From Pedobacter gandavensis (GTDB taxonomy: Bacteria > Bacteroidota > Bacteroidia > Sphingobacteriales > Sphingobacteriaceae), in the NCBI RefSeq assembly GCF_014172405.1, contig NZ_WNXC01000001.1:310001-374000 (forward strand): a stretch of DNA of 64,000 nt, given 5' to 3'. Positions 55,339 to 64,000 of the stretch are shown one piece after another (the first letter of the stretch is position 1; every line of letters starts with the position of its first letter). Made by a program: the position numbers and the translations under genes. The notes under the pieces were generated by a model. It searched no databases. It was given only the letters and a program-made list of their open reading frames with translations, and was not told where the DNA came from.

Positions 55339-57525
55339 TTAAACCGCAGTGATTTTAAGTACCACACTGGTTCTTCGGTCATTCACTTGTGGGTTGAGGC
55401 CAATATTCATTAGGAAGTCGCCAGAATAAACCTTTGCAGGATCTATCGGCGATTTGCTGCCAGGATAAAGATTGATTTCTTCTATTTTGTATTTTTTGCT
55501 TCCGTCCAAGCCTTTTAAAGTGATCGGAATTGCCTGTTTGGTTGCATTTCTTGTCGCCATATAATAGTTGAATACCATCGCTTGATCTTTTGCATCGTTA
55601 ACATACGAGATGGAGGCTACATCATTTTGATAGGGGTCTTGTAACCTGTATTGTTGTCCATGCCAAACAATATCCTTAAAATCATCATAAGTTTTTATTG
55701 CATTTTGGCTAAATAACAGGTCTTTTTCGGAGAGCTCATGAACTTTTACATCATAGCCCAGTTTGCCCATCATGGCCACATCAGTTTTGAATTTGATGGA
55801 CTGGTTACCCATGTCGGTCACATGATTGTCGACTGCAATGGATGGGAAATAATAGGAGTATTCCCATTGTATAAATATTCTGTCGAAAGGATTCGTATTG
55901 TCACTTGGCCAAAACTCCGTGAAGTATTTAAGCGCGGCATAATCCACTCTGGAGCCTCCTCCAGCACACAACATCATAGGCACTTTTGGATGCTTTTTTC
56001 TTATTCTTTCCAAGACACTATTCAGTCCCCTTACATATTCTATGTAAAAATGATCTTGGTTTTTTAAGGTTGGAGAGTTGGCATTATAAATCAGTGAATT
56101 GCAATCCCATTTGATGAATGCTAAATCTGGAACTTGTGTAAATGTCTCCTCAACAACGTTAAAGATAAAGTCTTGCACCTGTTTATTCGTCAGATCCAGT
56201 ACCAACTGGTTTCTCATGTAATATTCTTTTCTTTGGGGTTGTCTGATGATCCAATCCGGATGTTGCTCATACAATTCACTCTTTGGATTCACCATTTCCG
56301 GCTCCAGCCAAATGCCAAACTTTACCCCATTCGTAGTTGCTTCTTTGCCAATAGCGCTGATGCCATTCTTCAGTTTTTGTTTGTTGAATTTCCAATCGCC
56401 CAAGCCTGCGGCGGCCCCATTTCTCGGGTATTTATTTCCAAACCAACCATCGTCTAATAAAAAGACATCTACGCCTAGTTTTTTGGTGTCTTGCACCAGA
56501 CTGTTCAGTTTTTCATCATTGAAGTCGAAGTAAGTGGTTTCCCAATTGTTTAATAGGGTAGATCTTTCTCCTTGTCCTTCTCGCAATTGATATTTTCTAG
56601 CCCAATTTTGAAGGTTTCTACTGGCCAATCCAGTTCCCTTATTGGAATAGGTATAGACAAAACGAGGGGTTATAAAATTCTCTCCGGATTTTAGGGTGTA
56701 ATCGGAAGAGAAGTTATTGATACCGGCAGTAACCCTCAGGTAATAATCATCAAATGTCTCGAAGTCTAACTTGAAATTTCCCGTCCATTCTAAGGATCCT
56801 GCTATAATATTTCCGGTGTCTTCTGCGGATGGGCCATCAATGGAAACCATGAAAGAGGAGGAGTGTAAAAGATTGGTTCGTGTACCTAGTTTTGAATCTA
56901 ATGTTCTAAGTCCGTGTAACAACTGTTGTTCCTCAGACCTCATTTCCCGCATGGCGCTACTGTACTGATTCTTTAGGAAGAACTTTTTTCCGCTAAGAGT
57001 AAGGTTTGCCGAGGCGTATTTGTTCAAGATTACATTACCTTTTTCCTGGTGACGGATTTCTGCCCATTGTTCTATGACATCTTCTTCAAAATAGCTCAGG
57101 TAGTTTAAAGTAACTTCGAAATTGTATTTTGGGTCTTTTAACACAATAGCGGTTAACTTTCTATTAGGGTCGATTTCGGTTTCTTTAACGCTTTGAAAAA
57201 CCAGGACAGTAGATTTATTTCCATCAGCATGGGTAACGCTCAACCCAGGTTCTAACAAATTAATAGAACCAGAGGCGATATAAGCTTCTCGTTTATTATA
57301 CAAATCATCAGAGCCAGGCGTATATTTATCGAGCGTAGGGATGATTGAATATTCGTCCTTGTTGGCAATTTTTTTTCCTAAGTAGCTTGAAATTAAAGCA
57401 TGGTCTGCATCTGTAGAGAGCAGGAGTGTATTGTGCTTCGTTTCAATTGCAATTTGTTGCTGTGCAATGCTGGTTTGGTAAGTCATGAGGATTAGAAGGC
57501 TTGGGTAAAGGTATCTTTTGATCAT
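55339..57525 (-). CDS. Secreted GH36 alpha-galactosidase
   Basis: 728-aa exported enzyme; signal peptide to about residue 21 (TSIAQ). N-terminal beta-supersandwich (~25-310), then the catalytic barrel with DVFLLDDGWFG, GIWLEPEMVNP, nucleophile D474 in FIKWDCNS and acid/base D542 in FWPSDNTNPFDR, followed by a C-terminal beta domain. It hydrolyses terminal alpha-galactosides. Last gene of the GntR - symporter - GH36 operon (63-nt gap to the symporter). Confidence 0.93.
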   Translation of the reverse strand: MIKRYLYPSLLILMTYQTSIAQQQIAIETKHNTLLLSTDADHALISSYLGKKIANKDEYSIIPTLDKYTPGSDDLYNKREAYIASGSINLLEPGLSVTHADGNKSTVLVFQSVKETEIDPNRKLTAIVLKDPKYNFEVTLNYLSYFEEDVIEQWAEIRHQEKGNVILNKYASANLTLSGKKFFLKNQYSSAMREMRSEEQQLLHGLRTLDSKLGTRTNLLHSSSFMVSIDGPSAEDTGNIIAGSLEWTGNFKLDFETFDDYYLRVTAGINNFSSDYTLKSGENFITPRFVYTYSNKGTGLASRNLQNWARKYQLREGQGERSTLLNNWETTYFDFNDEKLNSLVQDTKKLGVDVFLLDDGWFGNKYPRNGAAAGLGDWKFNKQKLKNGISAIGKEATTNGVKFGIWLEPEMVNPKSELYEQHPDWIIRQPQRKEYYMRNQLVLDLTNKQVQDFIFNVVEETFTQVPDLAFIKWDCNSLIYNANSPTLKNQDHFYIEYVRGLNSVLERIRKKHPKVPMMLCAGGGSRVDYAALKYFTEFWPSDNTNPFDRIFIQWEYSYYFPSIAVDNHVTDMGNQSIKFKTDVAMMGKLGYDVKVHELSEKDLLFSQNAIKTYDDFKDIVWHGQQYRLQDPYQNDVASISYVNDAKDQAMVFNYYMATRNATKQAIPITLKGLDGSKKYKIEEINLYPGSKSPIDPAKVYSGDFLMNIGLNPQVNDRRTSVVLKITAV

Positions 57526-57588
57526 TTTTTTTGGTGGTCGGTTTTGTTGATTTGGGTTGCTATTTTTTGAGTTAATTAGATCTTGAGG

Positions 57589-59187
57589 TTAGGTGGCAAT
57601 TCCGATTTTTGAGAACAGCAGGAACAAAAGAATCATCAGGAGGATTAACAGGCCATTAAACCAATGTCGGTTTTTCCATGGTTTTAAATCTACGACCTGT
57701 TTATTTTGTGCTACATAATCGTTTTGCATGGGAAACATTTTTCCAATGATGAGCATAATTGCAATAGTCAGCAGGAAGAGAATGGTAAGGATGTGTAGAA
57801 AATGAATACCGGTATCAAAGACCATTTGTGTGAGTATATAACCGCTGAAACAGAATGCTAATCCTATTTTGGCGGCAATTGGGGGAACTTTTTTGGTCAC
57901 AAAGCCTACAAACATAATGCTGAAGATTGGGATGCTGAACGCAGCATTCATCTTTTGCATAAAGGTGTAAAAATTGCCATTGGAGAAGAGGAGCAATGGG
58001 GCGATAAACATCGCCAGTAAAGCGGCAAACATTTCAAATCTTCTAGAGTTTTTCAATAAATCCTGTTCAGAAACAGGTTTGCCTTTTAGCTCTTTAAAAG
58101 GTTTATATAAGTTTAGGATAAATAGCGTACTTGCACTGTTGAGTGCCGGGGAAAAGGAGGTAATGGCGGCACCAAGAATAACGGCGGCAATAAAGCCACT
58201 TAACATCGGAGGAGACACGTCGCTGACGACCCTTGAAAAGGTTTCTGTGGTGTTGTGTAAATTGCTGTAGAGGTGAACAGCAATGATTCCTGGCAAAATA
58301 AACAGCAATGGGCCGAGCAACTTACCTACGCAGGCCAGTGCAATTCCCTTCTGACTGGTTTTTAGATCGGCTGAAGCTAGTGCTTGCTGGACGATCACCT
58401 GTTCAGTACCCCAATAAAATAGGTTCATCAGGATCATGCCCGTAAATATGGTAGAGAAGGGAACCGCATCTTTAGCGCTACCTATGGAATTGAAATGCTC
58501 AGTTTTTGAGGAAAGGATCGTATGTATTCCAAGTAGTGGATCTCCATTTCCGATATGCCTTAGGCCAAAATAAGCCAGTAAAAGGGCAGCGGTAAACATG
58601 AAAACCCCTAACACCAAATCGGAAATCACAATGGCTTTTAGTCCGCCTAAAATGGAATATAAGCTACCGATCAGGCCAATGCACCAGATCAGTATCCAGA
58701 TGCTGTTTCCATAGCTGATGTTCCAGTGGTCAGAGAAGTGAAAGACCCCATTGAGCGCCACAGCGCCACTGTAAAGTACAATTGGCAGTAGATTGACAAC
58801 ATAACTGATCAGGAAAAGTAGGGAGACCAATTTTTTCGTTGCGGAATCATATCTGCTTTCCAGGAAATCCGGAGTGGTAGACATGGCACCTTTTAAATAG
58901 ATGGGGATTATAAACTCTGAAACCAGCACCATAGCAAATACAGAGCTGACTCCCCAAGCCATGACAGACATATTATTCACGTACACAGATTCACTGTTCC
59001 CTACAAATTCAGCTGCGCTGATATTCGTAAAGAATAGCGCAGTACCTACAGCGGTAAAGGTTAAGCTTCTGTTAGCCAGAAATAGACCTGCAGCAGTCGT
59101 GATCTTTTGCCTCCTGGTTTTAAACCATGAAATCGCTCCAACAAGAAAAGTGATCAGGATAAAGGTGGACAGGGCAACAACGTTCAT
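57589..59187 (-). CDS. SLC5 family sodium:solute symporter
   Basis: 532-aa inner-membrane symporter with about 13-14 helices. Family features: FFTNISAAEFVGNSESVY near the N-terminus, WGVSSVFAMVLVSEFIIPIY, and FYWGTEQVIVQQALASADL in the middle (the WG-E-QV segment of sugar-type SSS carriers). C-terminal hydrophobic helix at ~510-528. It probably imports the galactose or oligosaccharide produced by GH36. Lies 12 nt after the GntR gene. Confidence 0.9.
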   Translation of the reverse strand: MNVVALSTFILITFLVGAISWFKTRRQKITTAAGLFLANRSLTFTAVGTALFFTNISAAEFVGNSESVYVNNMSVMAWGVSSVFAMVLVSEFIIPIYLKGAMSTTPDFLESRYDSATKKLVSLLFLISYVVNLLPIVLYSGAVALNGVFHFSDHWNISYGNSIWILIWCIGLIGSLYSILGGLKAIVISDLVLGVFMFTAALLLAYFGLRHIGNGDPLLGIHTILSSKTEHFNSIGSAKDAVPFSTIFTGMILMNLFYWGTEQVIVQQALASADLKTSQKGIALACVGKLLGPLLFILPGIIAVHLYSNLHNTTETFSRVVSDVSPPMLSGFIAAVILGAAITSFSPALNSASTLFILNLYKPFKELKGKPVSEQDLLKNSRRFEMFAALLAMFIAPLLLFSNGNFYTFMQKMNAAFSIPIFSIMFVGFVTKKVPPIAAKIGLAFCFSGYILTQMVFDTGIHFLHILTILFLLTIAIMLIIGKMFPMQNDYVAQNKQVVDLKPWKNRHWFNGLLILLMILLFLLFSKIGIAT

Positions 59188-59199
59188 CTTTGCAAGATT

Positions 59200-60216
59200 T
59201 TATAATGATTTTCTTCTAATCAATACCGTAGGGATGATCTCCTGTACTTTTTCCTTTTTTAAGATGGCCTGCGCCACTCTTCTGCCCATTAGGGAGAAAT
59301 CGGCCGAATAAGTCGTGATCCCTCCGGCAATGATTTCTTTAACCACTTCGTCGTTATGAGAGAGGATACCAATGTCTACGCCTGGCTGTAATTGTTTGAC
59401 TTCACAATCTTTCAATATTTTCCAGATTTCAGAATTGTCCAGGGTAAAATAAACCTTTCCTTTTTCTACACTACCGGGCTCGTATTCGTTTATGATCCGG
59501 GAATTAATCTTAAAGTCTTTAGTAAATCGTTTAAAAGCTTTAATGATCTCGACAGGATCCAGGGAGCCTGGTACATGAAAGAATATCAATTCATCAAAAG
59601 TTCTGATCGTCTCTGCCAATTCGGCAAGTATATTATAGGTGGATTGTTCAAACTCCTGGCTGACGTAATTAAACTCGCCCTTCATCGGTTCATAGCGGTC
59701 AAACATGATGAATTTGTTGATGGGGAGCAGCTCTAATAAGTGTTTGGTCTTAGGGTGTGGGATAGGTGAAACCACATAGACCCCATATTTCCCTTTAATC
59801 ATGTGGAGCATGGTCTCGAACATGGTAATGTTACCGTGGTGAAAAAACACGTCGATATGTACGTTTGGCCCAAGTTCATGGCGTAGGTTTCTATAAAACT
59901 GCTCCTGAAAGGAGTCGATAAGGTACATCAGTAGCGCCACTTTCAGGGTTTGCTCAGTATCCTCATTGGCTACAAAATACCCTTGTCGGTTTTTAGACTC
60001 CACGATACCCCGGCTGATTAGCTCCCGGTATCCTTTCATAATGGTTTCTCTTGCAAAGCCAAGTTCCTTAATCAGCACATTTATGGATGGTAATGCTGCT
60101 CCCTGAGCGATGATTCTCTCTTCAATTGCATTGATGATGCCCTGCACAAACTGTTCGTGTTTGGAGTAAGAAGGGATCGTTTCGAGCTCTCGTATCTTTT
60201 CAAAAATGGTGGTCAT
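59200..60216 (-). CDS. GntR-family regulator with LacI-like sensor domain
   Basis: 338 aa. The N-terminal GntR winged helix (residues ~5-75: LPSINVLIKELGFARETIMK, then GIVESKNRQGYFV) is joined to a periplasmic-binding-protein-like effector domain (about 88-338) ending ADFSLMGRRVAQAILKK. This AraR-like architecture usually senses a sugar. It heads the operon with symporter and GH36 and is divergent from susC (3). The boxes at 60238-60245 and 60493-60505 are candidate operators for both directions. Confidence 0.92.
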   Translation of the reverse strand: MTTIFEKIRELETIPSYSKHEQFVQGIINAIEERIIAQGAALPSINVLIKELGFARETIMKGYRELISRGIVESKNRQGYFVANEDTEQTLKVALLMYLIDSFQEQFYRNLRHELGPNVHIDVFFHHGNITMFETMLHMIKGKYGVYVVSPIPHPKTKHLLELLPINKFIMFDRYEPMKGEFNYVSQEFEQSTYNILAELAETIRTFDELIFFHVPGSLDPVEIIKAFKRFTKDFKINSRIINEYEPGSVEKGKVYFTLDNSEIWKILKDCEVKQLQPGVDIGILSHNDEVVKEIIAGGITTYSADFSLMGRRVAQAILKKEKVQEIIPTVLIRRKSL

Positions 60217-60237
60217 ATATGGTAGGGTTGGTCTGCA

Positions 60238-60253
60238 CTAGTCTATAAATAGA
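60238..60253. promoter_or_regulatory. Candidate GntR operator (gntR side)
   Basis: CTAGTCTA at 60238-60245, overlapping TCTAT-AA-ATAGA (60242-60253), 22 nt upstream of the gntR start. Confidence 0.5.
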
Positions 60254-60492
60254 TTGGTTGTTGTGCTGGCTTTTTTACAAGGTAATAAATTTCAGTTAAT
60301 CAGGAAATTTGAAAATAAATTTAAATCGTGAATGGATGGGTTATATGCTCATTATTCTGCGTTTAATGGCTTGAATAGGCTTAAATCATTAATGTGTGGA
60401 TTGATGGGATTTTGTTTTTTTTCTCTGATACTCAAATTGTTCTTGCAATTGCAAAAAAAGTTCGTTTATATTTATGTCATAATAGAACAGTG

Positions 60493-60505
60493 TAGACTAG
60501 ACTAG
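60493..60505. promoter_or_regulatory. Candidate GntR operator (susC side)
   Basis: TAGACTAGACTAG contains two overlapping copies of TAGACTAG or its core, the reverse complement of CTAGTCTA on the gntR side. It lies about 40 nt upstream of the susC (3) start. Confidence 0.5.
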
Positions 60506-60526
60506 GTAGTTTGCGCTCATATTGTC

Positions 60527-60543
60527 AACCAAACCAAACCAAA
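60527..60543 (+). repeat. CCAA-rich leader repeat of susC (3)
   Basis: AACCAAACCAAACCAAA directly before the start codon ATG 60545, similar to the leaders of the other susC genes here. Confidence 0.6.
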
Positions 60544-60544
60544 T

Positions 60545-63500
60545 ATGAACTTAAAATTTACTATTCCTAATTTGGGCTATCCTGATTTGCTCGGGAAAAA
60601 GCTCCTCCTTTTACTCCTCTGTTTAGTTTTCTATGCGCCGGCTTTTGCCCAGCAACAATTGGTTACCGGAAGGGTAACGGAAAAGGGACAAGGCTTACCA
60701 AATGCAACTGTTCGGGTAAAAGGAACCCAGACAGGTACCAAAACTGATCCTGATGGGAAATTCAAAATTACGGTTTCGGAAAATGCCGTGTTGGTTTTTA
60801 GTTACATCGGATTTGCGGATCAGGAAATACCTGTGAAAGGAAAGAAGCACCTGGAGGTGCATATGGCAGAAGATTCCGGATCGGGCTTGAATGAGATTGT
60901 GGTGGTCGGCTATGGAACGAAAAAGAAAGCGAATCTGACCGGTGCTGTTTCCACCATTAGTGGTACAGAACTGGCAAAATCACCGGCCACGAATCTGACT
61001 AATTCTATTGCAGGACAGGTTCCTGGATTGATTGTAAATTCAAGAGGCGGAGAGCCGGGTAATGATAATGCAGATGTGTTTGTTCGTGGGAAAAGTACTT
61101 TAGGTAATTCCGGAGCTTTAGTTGTGATTGACGGAATCCCTGACCGGGCAGGTGGCTTTGCCAGATTAAACCCTGCAGACATAGAATCATTCACCGTAAT
61201 TAAAGATGCAAGTGCAGCGATTTATGGGGCAAGGTCTGCAAATGGGGTTATTTTAATTACCACAAAAAGAGGGAAGACCGGACAGCCGGTATTGTCGCTG
61301 GGAACAAACTGGGCTACCACTGAGCCTACCCGTGTACCTAAAATGTTGAGTTCTTATCAATACGCACAAGCAACCAATGAATATGATGCTTTGCTTGGAC
61401 AACAGCAGACCTGGAAAGCAGAAGACCTGGAGAAATTCCGTGATGGATCGGATCCTTTAACGCATCCCAATAGTAACTGGTGGGATGCAGTGATGAAAAA
61501 ACGTGCACTTCAGCAAAACCATATCATGTCGCTAAGTGGAGGAACAGATAAAGTGAGTTATTTTCTATCTGCTCAACATCAGAAACAAGATGGAATTTAT
61601 AAAGGAGATGCCGCTTATTACAAGCAAGATCAGGCAAGAGCCAATATTGATGTGAAGGTTACGGATAATTTTAAGATTGGCGTGGATGTGGCTTACCGTA
61701 ATGAATTTCGCAACGCAGCAAAGCGCGGTTATGATGCAGGAGGTATTTTTAGAGAGCTGTGGCTTGCCTATCCTTATCTTACACCCAGATATCCAAATGG
61801 ATTGGTGGGGGTAGGTATTGGAGGTGGTCCTGACAACAGCATGATCTATGTCACCTCAGGTGAAGCAGGATACCAGCGCTTTACTACGGATTACCTGCAA
61901 ACCAAAGCTTCTTTTAACTGGAAACTGGATAAAGTGACCAAAGGCTTGTTTGTAGATGGTTATTATGCTTACGATCTAACAAATTCTAAAACTAAATCTT
62001 TTACCAAAACACCACCTCCGGCTTATAGATATGATGCGGGAATAAAAGATTATGTAGCTGTTCCCTCCGCTATAACGCCTTCTTTGTTTGAGCAAAGAGG
62101 AAACATCAATGAGGGATTACTCAATTTAAAATTAGGCTATTCAAAAGCCATCGGTGACCATGCTTTTGATGCTTTTGTAGCTTTTGAAAGCTTCAAAGGA
62201 AATACTGATATTATTAATGCTTCCAGAACTAATTTCCTGAGCAATAGTTTGGATCAGTTGTTTGCAGGAAGTTTGGTTGGACAGCAAAATAATTCTGCTG
62301 CCGCAAAATCCGCTCGTATCAATTACATCAGTCGTTTATCTTACAACTATAAGAGTAAGTACCTGGTAGATTATACCATGCGTTATGATGGTTCACAAAA
62401 CTTCCCGGAAGGAAAACGTTATGGGTTTTTCCCAGGAGTTTCCGCAGGATGGCGTATCTCTCAGGAAGATTTCTTTAAATCAGATGTTGTCAATGAATTG
62501 AAGTTAAGGGCTTCATGGGGAAGAACCGGTAATGACATCGTCAATGCCTTCAACTACTTACAAACTTACTTACTGGGAACCGGCTATGGTTATTCATTGG
62601 GCTCTTCTGCATCGCAGGTGACTTCATTAGTTCTTGGACCAACACCTAACCCTAACATTACCTGGGAATTGGCAACCACTACAGATGTGGGCTTAGAGTC
62701 TCAGTTTTTTAAAGGGAAATTGGGTGTGAATATCGATCTGTTCAGGTCTATGCGTTCCAATATTCTGATCACCAGAAGCGAGTCTGTTCCTGGATATACC
62801 GGCCTGACTTTACCCAATGAAAATTTAGGAAAAGTGTTAAACAGAGGGATTGAGCTGGAGGTTACCCACCGCAATAACATTGGAAATTCCTTCGCTTACA
62901 ATATCAGAGGGAATGTCACTTTTGCCAGAAATAAAGTGATTTTTATGGATGAGGCACCAAATATCCCTGCTTATCAACGTAAAACAAATATCCCTATTGA
63001 TTCCTGGTTCCTTTACAAATCAGATGGTATTTATCAAAACCAACAGGAAATAGACAACAGTCCGCATCCGGCAAATACAGCGCCTGGTGATATCAAGTAT
63101 AAAGATGTAAATAATGATGGTTTTATCAACGACCTGGATAAAGTGAGAATGCCATTGGTACGTACACCAGAGTTGATGTTTGGACTCGCGTTAGGTGCTT
63201 CATGGAAAAATATTGATTGTTCAGTTTTCTTTCAGGGACAGGCAAGAGCAAAATCTTATCTGGCGCCAGCAGGTTTAAATATGGTGACCGAATTTTTTGA
63301 AGAGCGCTGGCAGAATCCAGGTGATCACAGCTATCCAAGGAATTTTAATGGGCCAACAGGCAGAACATTTGGTGTAAATACCTTACAATCCGATTTCTGG
63401 CTTAGGGACGCTTCTTTTGTAAGGTTGAAAAATGTGGAGTTTGGCTATAGTCTGGCAAAATCAGTGACGGAGAAATTAAAGATTCAAAACGCAAGGATCT

Positions 63501-63631
63501 ATGTGAGTGGTTCCAACCTGTTTTCTATTGATAAATTCGGTCCTTCCTTCGATCCGGAAGTATCCAATAATTCAGGACAATACTATCCGCAACAACGCGT
63601 GATCAATATTGGTGCAAACATTACATTCTAA
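60545..63631 (+). CDS. SusC/RagA family TonB-dependent transporter (3)
   Basis: 1028-aa outer-membrane transporter with signal peptide (cleavage near AFAQ, residue ~35), carboxypeptidase-like domain (VTGRVTEKGQGLPNATVRVK), SusC signature LNEIVVVGYGTKKK, plug (NSIAGQVPGLIVNSRGG; AIYGARSANGVILITTKRG) and barrel ending INIGANITF. SusD follows after 18 nt. Divergent from the gntR-symporter-GH36 operon, so it probably imports an alpha-galactoside under GntR control (inference). Confidence 0.95.
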   Translation: MNLKFTIPNLGYPDLLGKKLLLLLLCLVFYAPAFAQQQLVTGRVTEKGQGLPNATVRVKGTQTGTKTDPDGKFKITVSENAVLVFSYIGFADQEIPVKGKKHLEVHMAEDSGSGLNEIVVVGYGTKKKANLTGAVSTISGTELAKSPATNLTNSIAGQVPGLIVNSRGGEPGNDNADVFVRGKSTLGNSGALVVIDGIPDRAGGFARLNPADIESFTVIKDASAAIYGARSANGVILITTKRGKTGQPVLSLGTNWATTEPTRVPKMLSSYQYAQATNEYDALLGQQQTWKAEDLEKFRDGSDPLTHPNSNWWDAVMKKRALQQNHIMSLSGGTDKVSYFLSAQHQKQDGIYKGDAAYYKQDQARANIDVKVTDNFKIGVDVAYRNEFRNAAKRGYDAGGIFRELWLAYPYLTPRYPNGLVGVGIGGGPDNSMIYVTSGEAGYQRFTTDYLQTKASFNWKLDKVTKGLFVDGYYAYDLTNSKTKSFTKTPPPAYRYDAGIKDYVAVPSAITPSLFEQRGNINEGLLNLKLGYSKAIGDHAFDAFVAFESFKGNTDIINASRTNFLSNSLDQLFAGSLVGQQNNSAAAKSARINYISRLSYNYKSKYLVDYTMRYDGSQNFPEGKRYGFFPGVSAGWRISQEDFFKSDVVNELKLRASWGRTGNDIVNAFNYLQTYLLGTGYGYSLGSSASQVTSLVLGPTPNPNITWELATTTDVGLESQFFKGKLGVNIDLFRSMRSNILITRSESVPGYTGLTLPNENLGKVLNRGIELEVTHRNNIGNSFAYNIRGNVTFARNKVIFMDEAPNIPAYQRKTNIPIDSWFLYKSDGIYQNQQEIDNSPHPANTAPGDIKYKDVNNDGFINDLDKVRMPLVRTPELMFGLALGASWKNIDCSVFFQGQARAKSYLAPAGLNMVTEFFEERWQNPGDHSYPRNFNGPTGRTFGVNTLQSDFWLRDASFVRLKNVEFGYSLAKSVTEKLKIQNARIYVSGSNLFSIDKFGPSFDPEVSNNSGQYYPQQRVINIGANITF

Positions 63632-63649
63632 CCATTTATCAAGGATATC

Positions 63650-64000
63650 ATGAAATTGAATATAAATAATTTTAAAATAAAGGCTGCTGTTTTACTGGTT
63701 CTTGCAGCATTGACTTTAGGTGGTTGTAAAAAGGCACTAGACCTCCAACCACTAAACGCTTACACGGAAAAGGATGTATGGAAAGACCCGAAATTAGCTC
63801 AGGTATTTGTAAACAGTATTTATGACCAAACCGTACTGGCTTATCCCGATGGTGGTTTTGGTTGGGGAGCGCAAACGGATGAGCTTTATGGGAACTTTAA
63901 CTGGAAAAACGAGAACCTTTATGTTAGGGGAGAAGCCACACCTGATAACCAGAGTTCAGGTTCTTTGAACCATTGGAATAAAATGTATGGATCTATCCGT
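63650..64000 (+). CDS. SusD/RagB family lipoprotein (3), 3' end missing
   Basis: 117 codons are visible and the frame is open at the right edge. Lipoprotein signal with lipobox GGC (cysteine at residue 26), then KKALDLQPLNAYTEKDVW, the usual SusD N-terminus, and KDPKLAQVFVNSIYD. It is the partner of SusC (3), 18 nt downstream of it. Confidence 0.93.
   Translation, partial: MKLNINNFKIKAAVLLVLAALTLGGCKKALDLQPLNAYTEKDVWKDPKLAQVFVNSIYDQTVLAYPDGGFGWGAQTDELYGNFNWKNENLYVRGEATPDNQSSGSLNHWNKMYGSIR

Larger units (their letters stand above)
60217..60544. other. Divergent spacer between gntR and susC (3)
   Basis: 328 bp of AT-rich DNA. It holds CTAGTCTA near the gntR end, TAGACTAGACTAG near the susC end and a CCAA-rich leader. 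No additional gene is seen. Confidence 0.55.

Noticed and set aside
60241..60253. Fourth BlaI-type operator (GTCTATAAATAGA)
   Set aside because: The spacer between the half-sites is 4 nt, not 6, and it lies in the gntR promoter; better explained as a GntR site.

Overview
The window reads as chromosomal DNA from a Bacteroidota bacterium, most likely Sphingobacteriaceae (Pedobacter-like). I infer this from three SusC/SusD pairs, GLPGLI and DUF6266 family proteins, LytS/LytTR and BlaI/M56 regulators, MacB/FtsX-type permeases, AT-rich leaders without Shine-Dalgarno sequences, and a TTTG-N19-TAnnTTTG promoter. No rRNA, tRNA, CRISPR array, integrase or complete insertion sequence was seen. Both ends cut genes: an MlaE-type permease on the left and a SusD lipoprotein on the right.

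Layout. (1) 1-4.4 kb, plus strand: an Mla/MCE lipid-transport ABC operon, then a tandem universal stress protein, an Hsp20 chaperone and two small unrecognised proteins. (2) 4.4-9.2 kb, minus strand: a PIG-L deacetylase / GT4 glycosyltransferase / GH100-like hydrolase operon, and an SDR reductase with a Crp/Fnr regulator. (3) 9.5-16.8 kb: a DUF6266 protein, an S41 peptidase, a purple-acid-phosphatase-like enzyme, a VOC protein, a MarR-GNAT fusion regulator and catalase-peroxidase KatG. (4) 17.1-22.9 kb: a frameshifted DUF6624 gene and a minus-strand set GLPGLI protein - TonB-receptor-like protein - BlaI repressor - M56 peptidase. Three copies of one GTCTA-N6-TAGAC type palindrome lie in front of the first gene and in front of blaI. 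(5) 23-41 kb: a saccharide-utilisation region with an RraA-like protein, GH2, SusC/SusD plus a lipoprotein, an AraC regulator, a LytS/LytTR pair, a broken paiB, and GH29 plus GH35 glycosidases. (6) 41-48.4 kb: signal peptidase I, a FtsX/MacB permease, a FUSC membrane protein, DUF2809 and a second DUF6266 protein. (7) 48.9-55.3 kb: SusC/SusD with a Tat-type metallophosphoesterase. (8) 55.3-64 kb: GntR regulator - SLC5 symporter - GH36 alpha-galactosidase, divergent from a third SusC/SusD pair.

How it fits together. Much of the window serves capture and breakdown of galactose- or fucose-bearing glycans: SusCD pairs import, secreted GH2/GH29/GH35/GH36 enzymes cut, a symporter takes up the product, and AraC, GntR and LytTR regulators control expression. 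Around this sit envelope and stress functions. The most interesting candidate system is the self-contained BlaI/M56 - GLPGLI/TonB-receptor set, whose operators are visible in the sequence. Other notable items are two decaying genes (paiB and a DUF6624 gene), several long inverted repeats between divergent genes, and CCAA-rich leaders shared by the susC genes.
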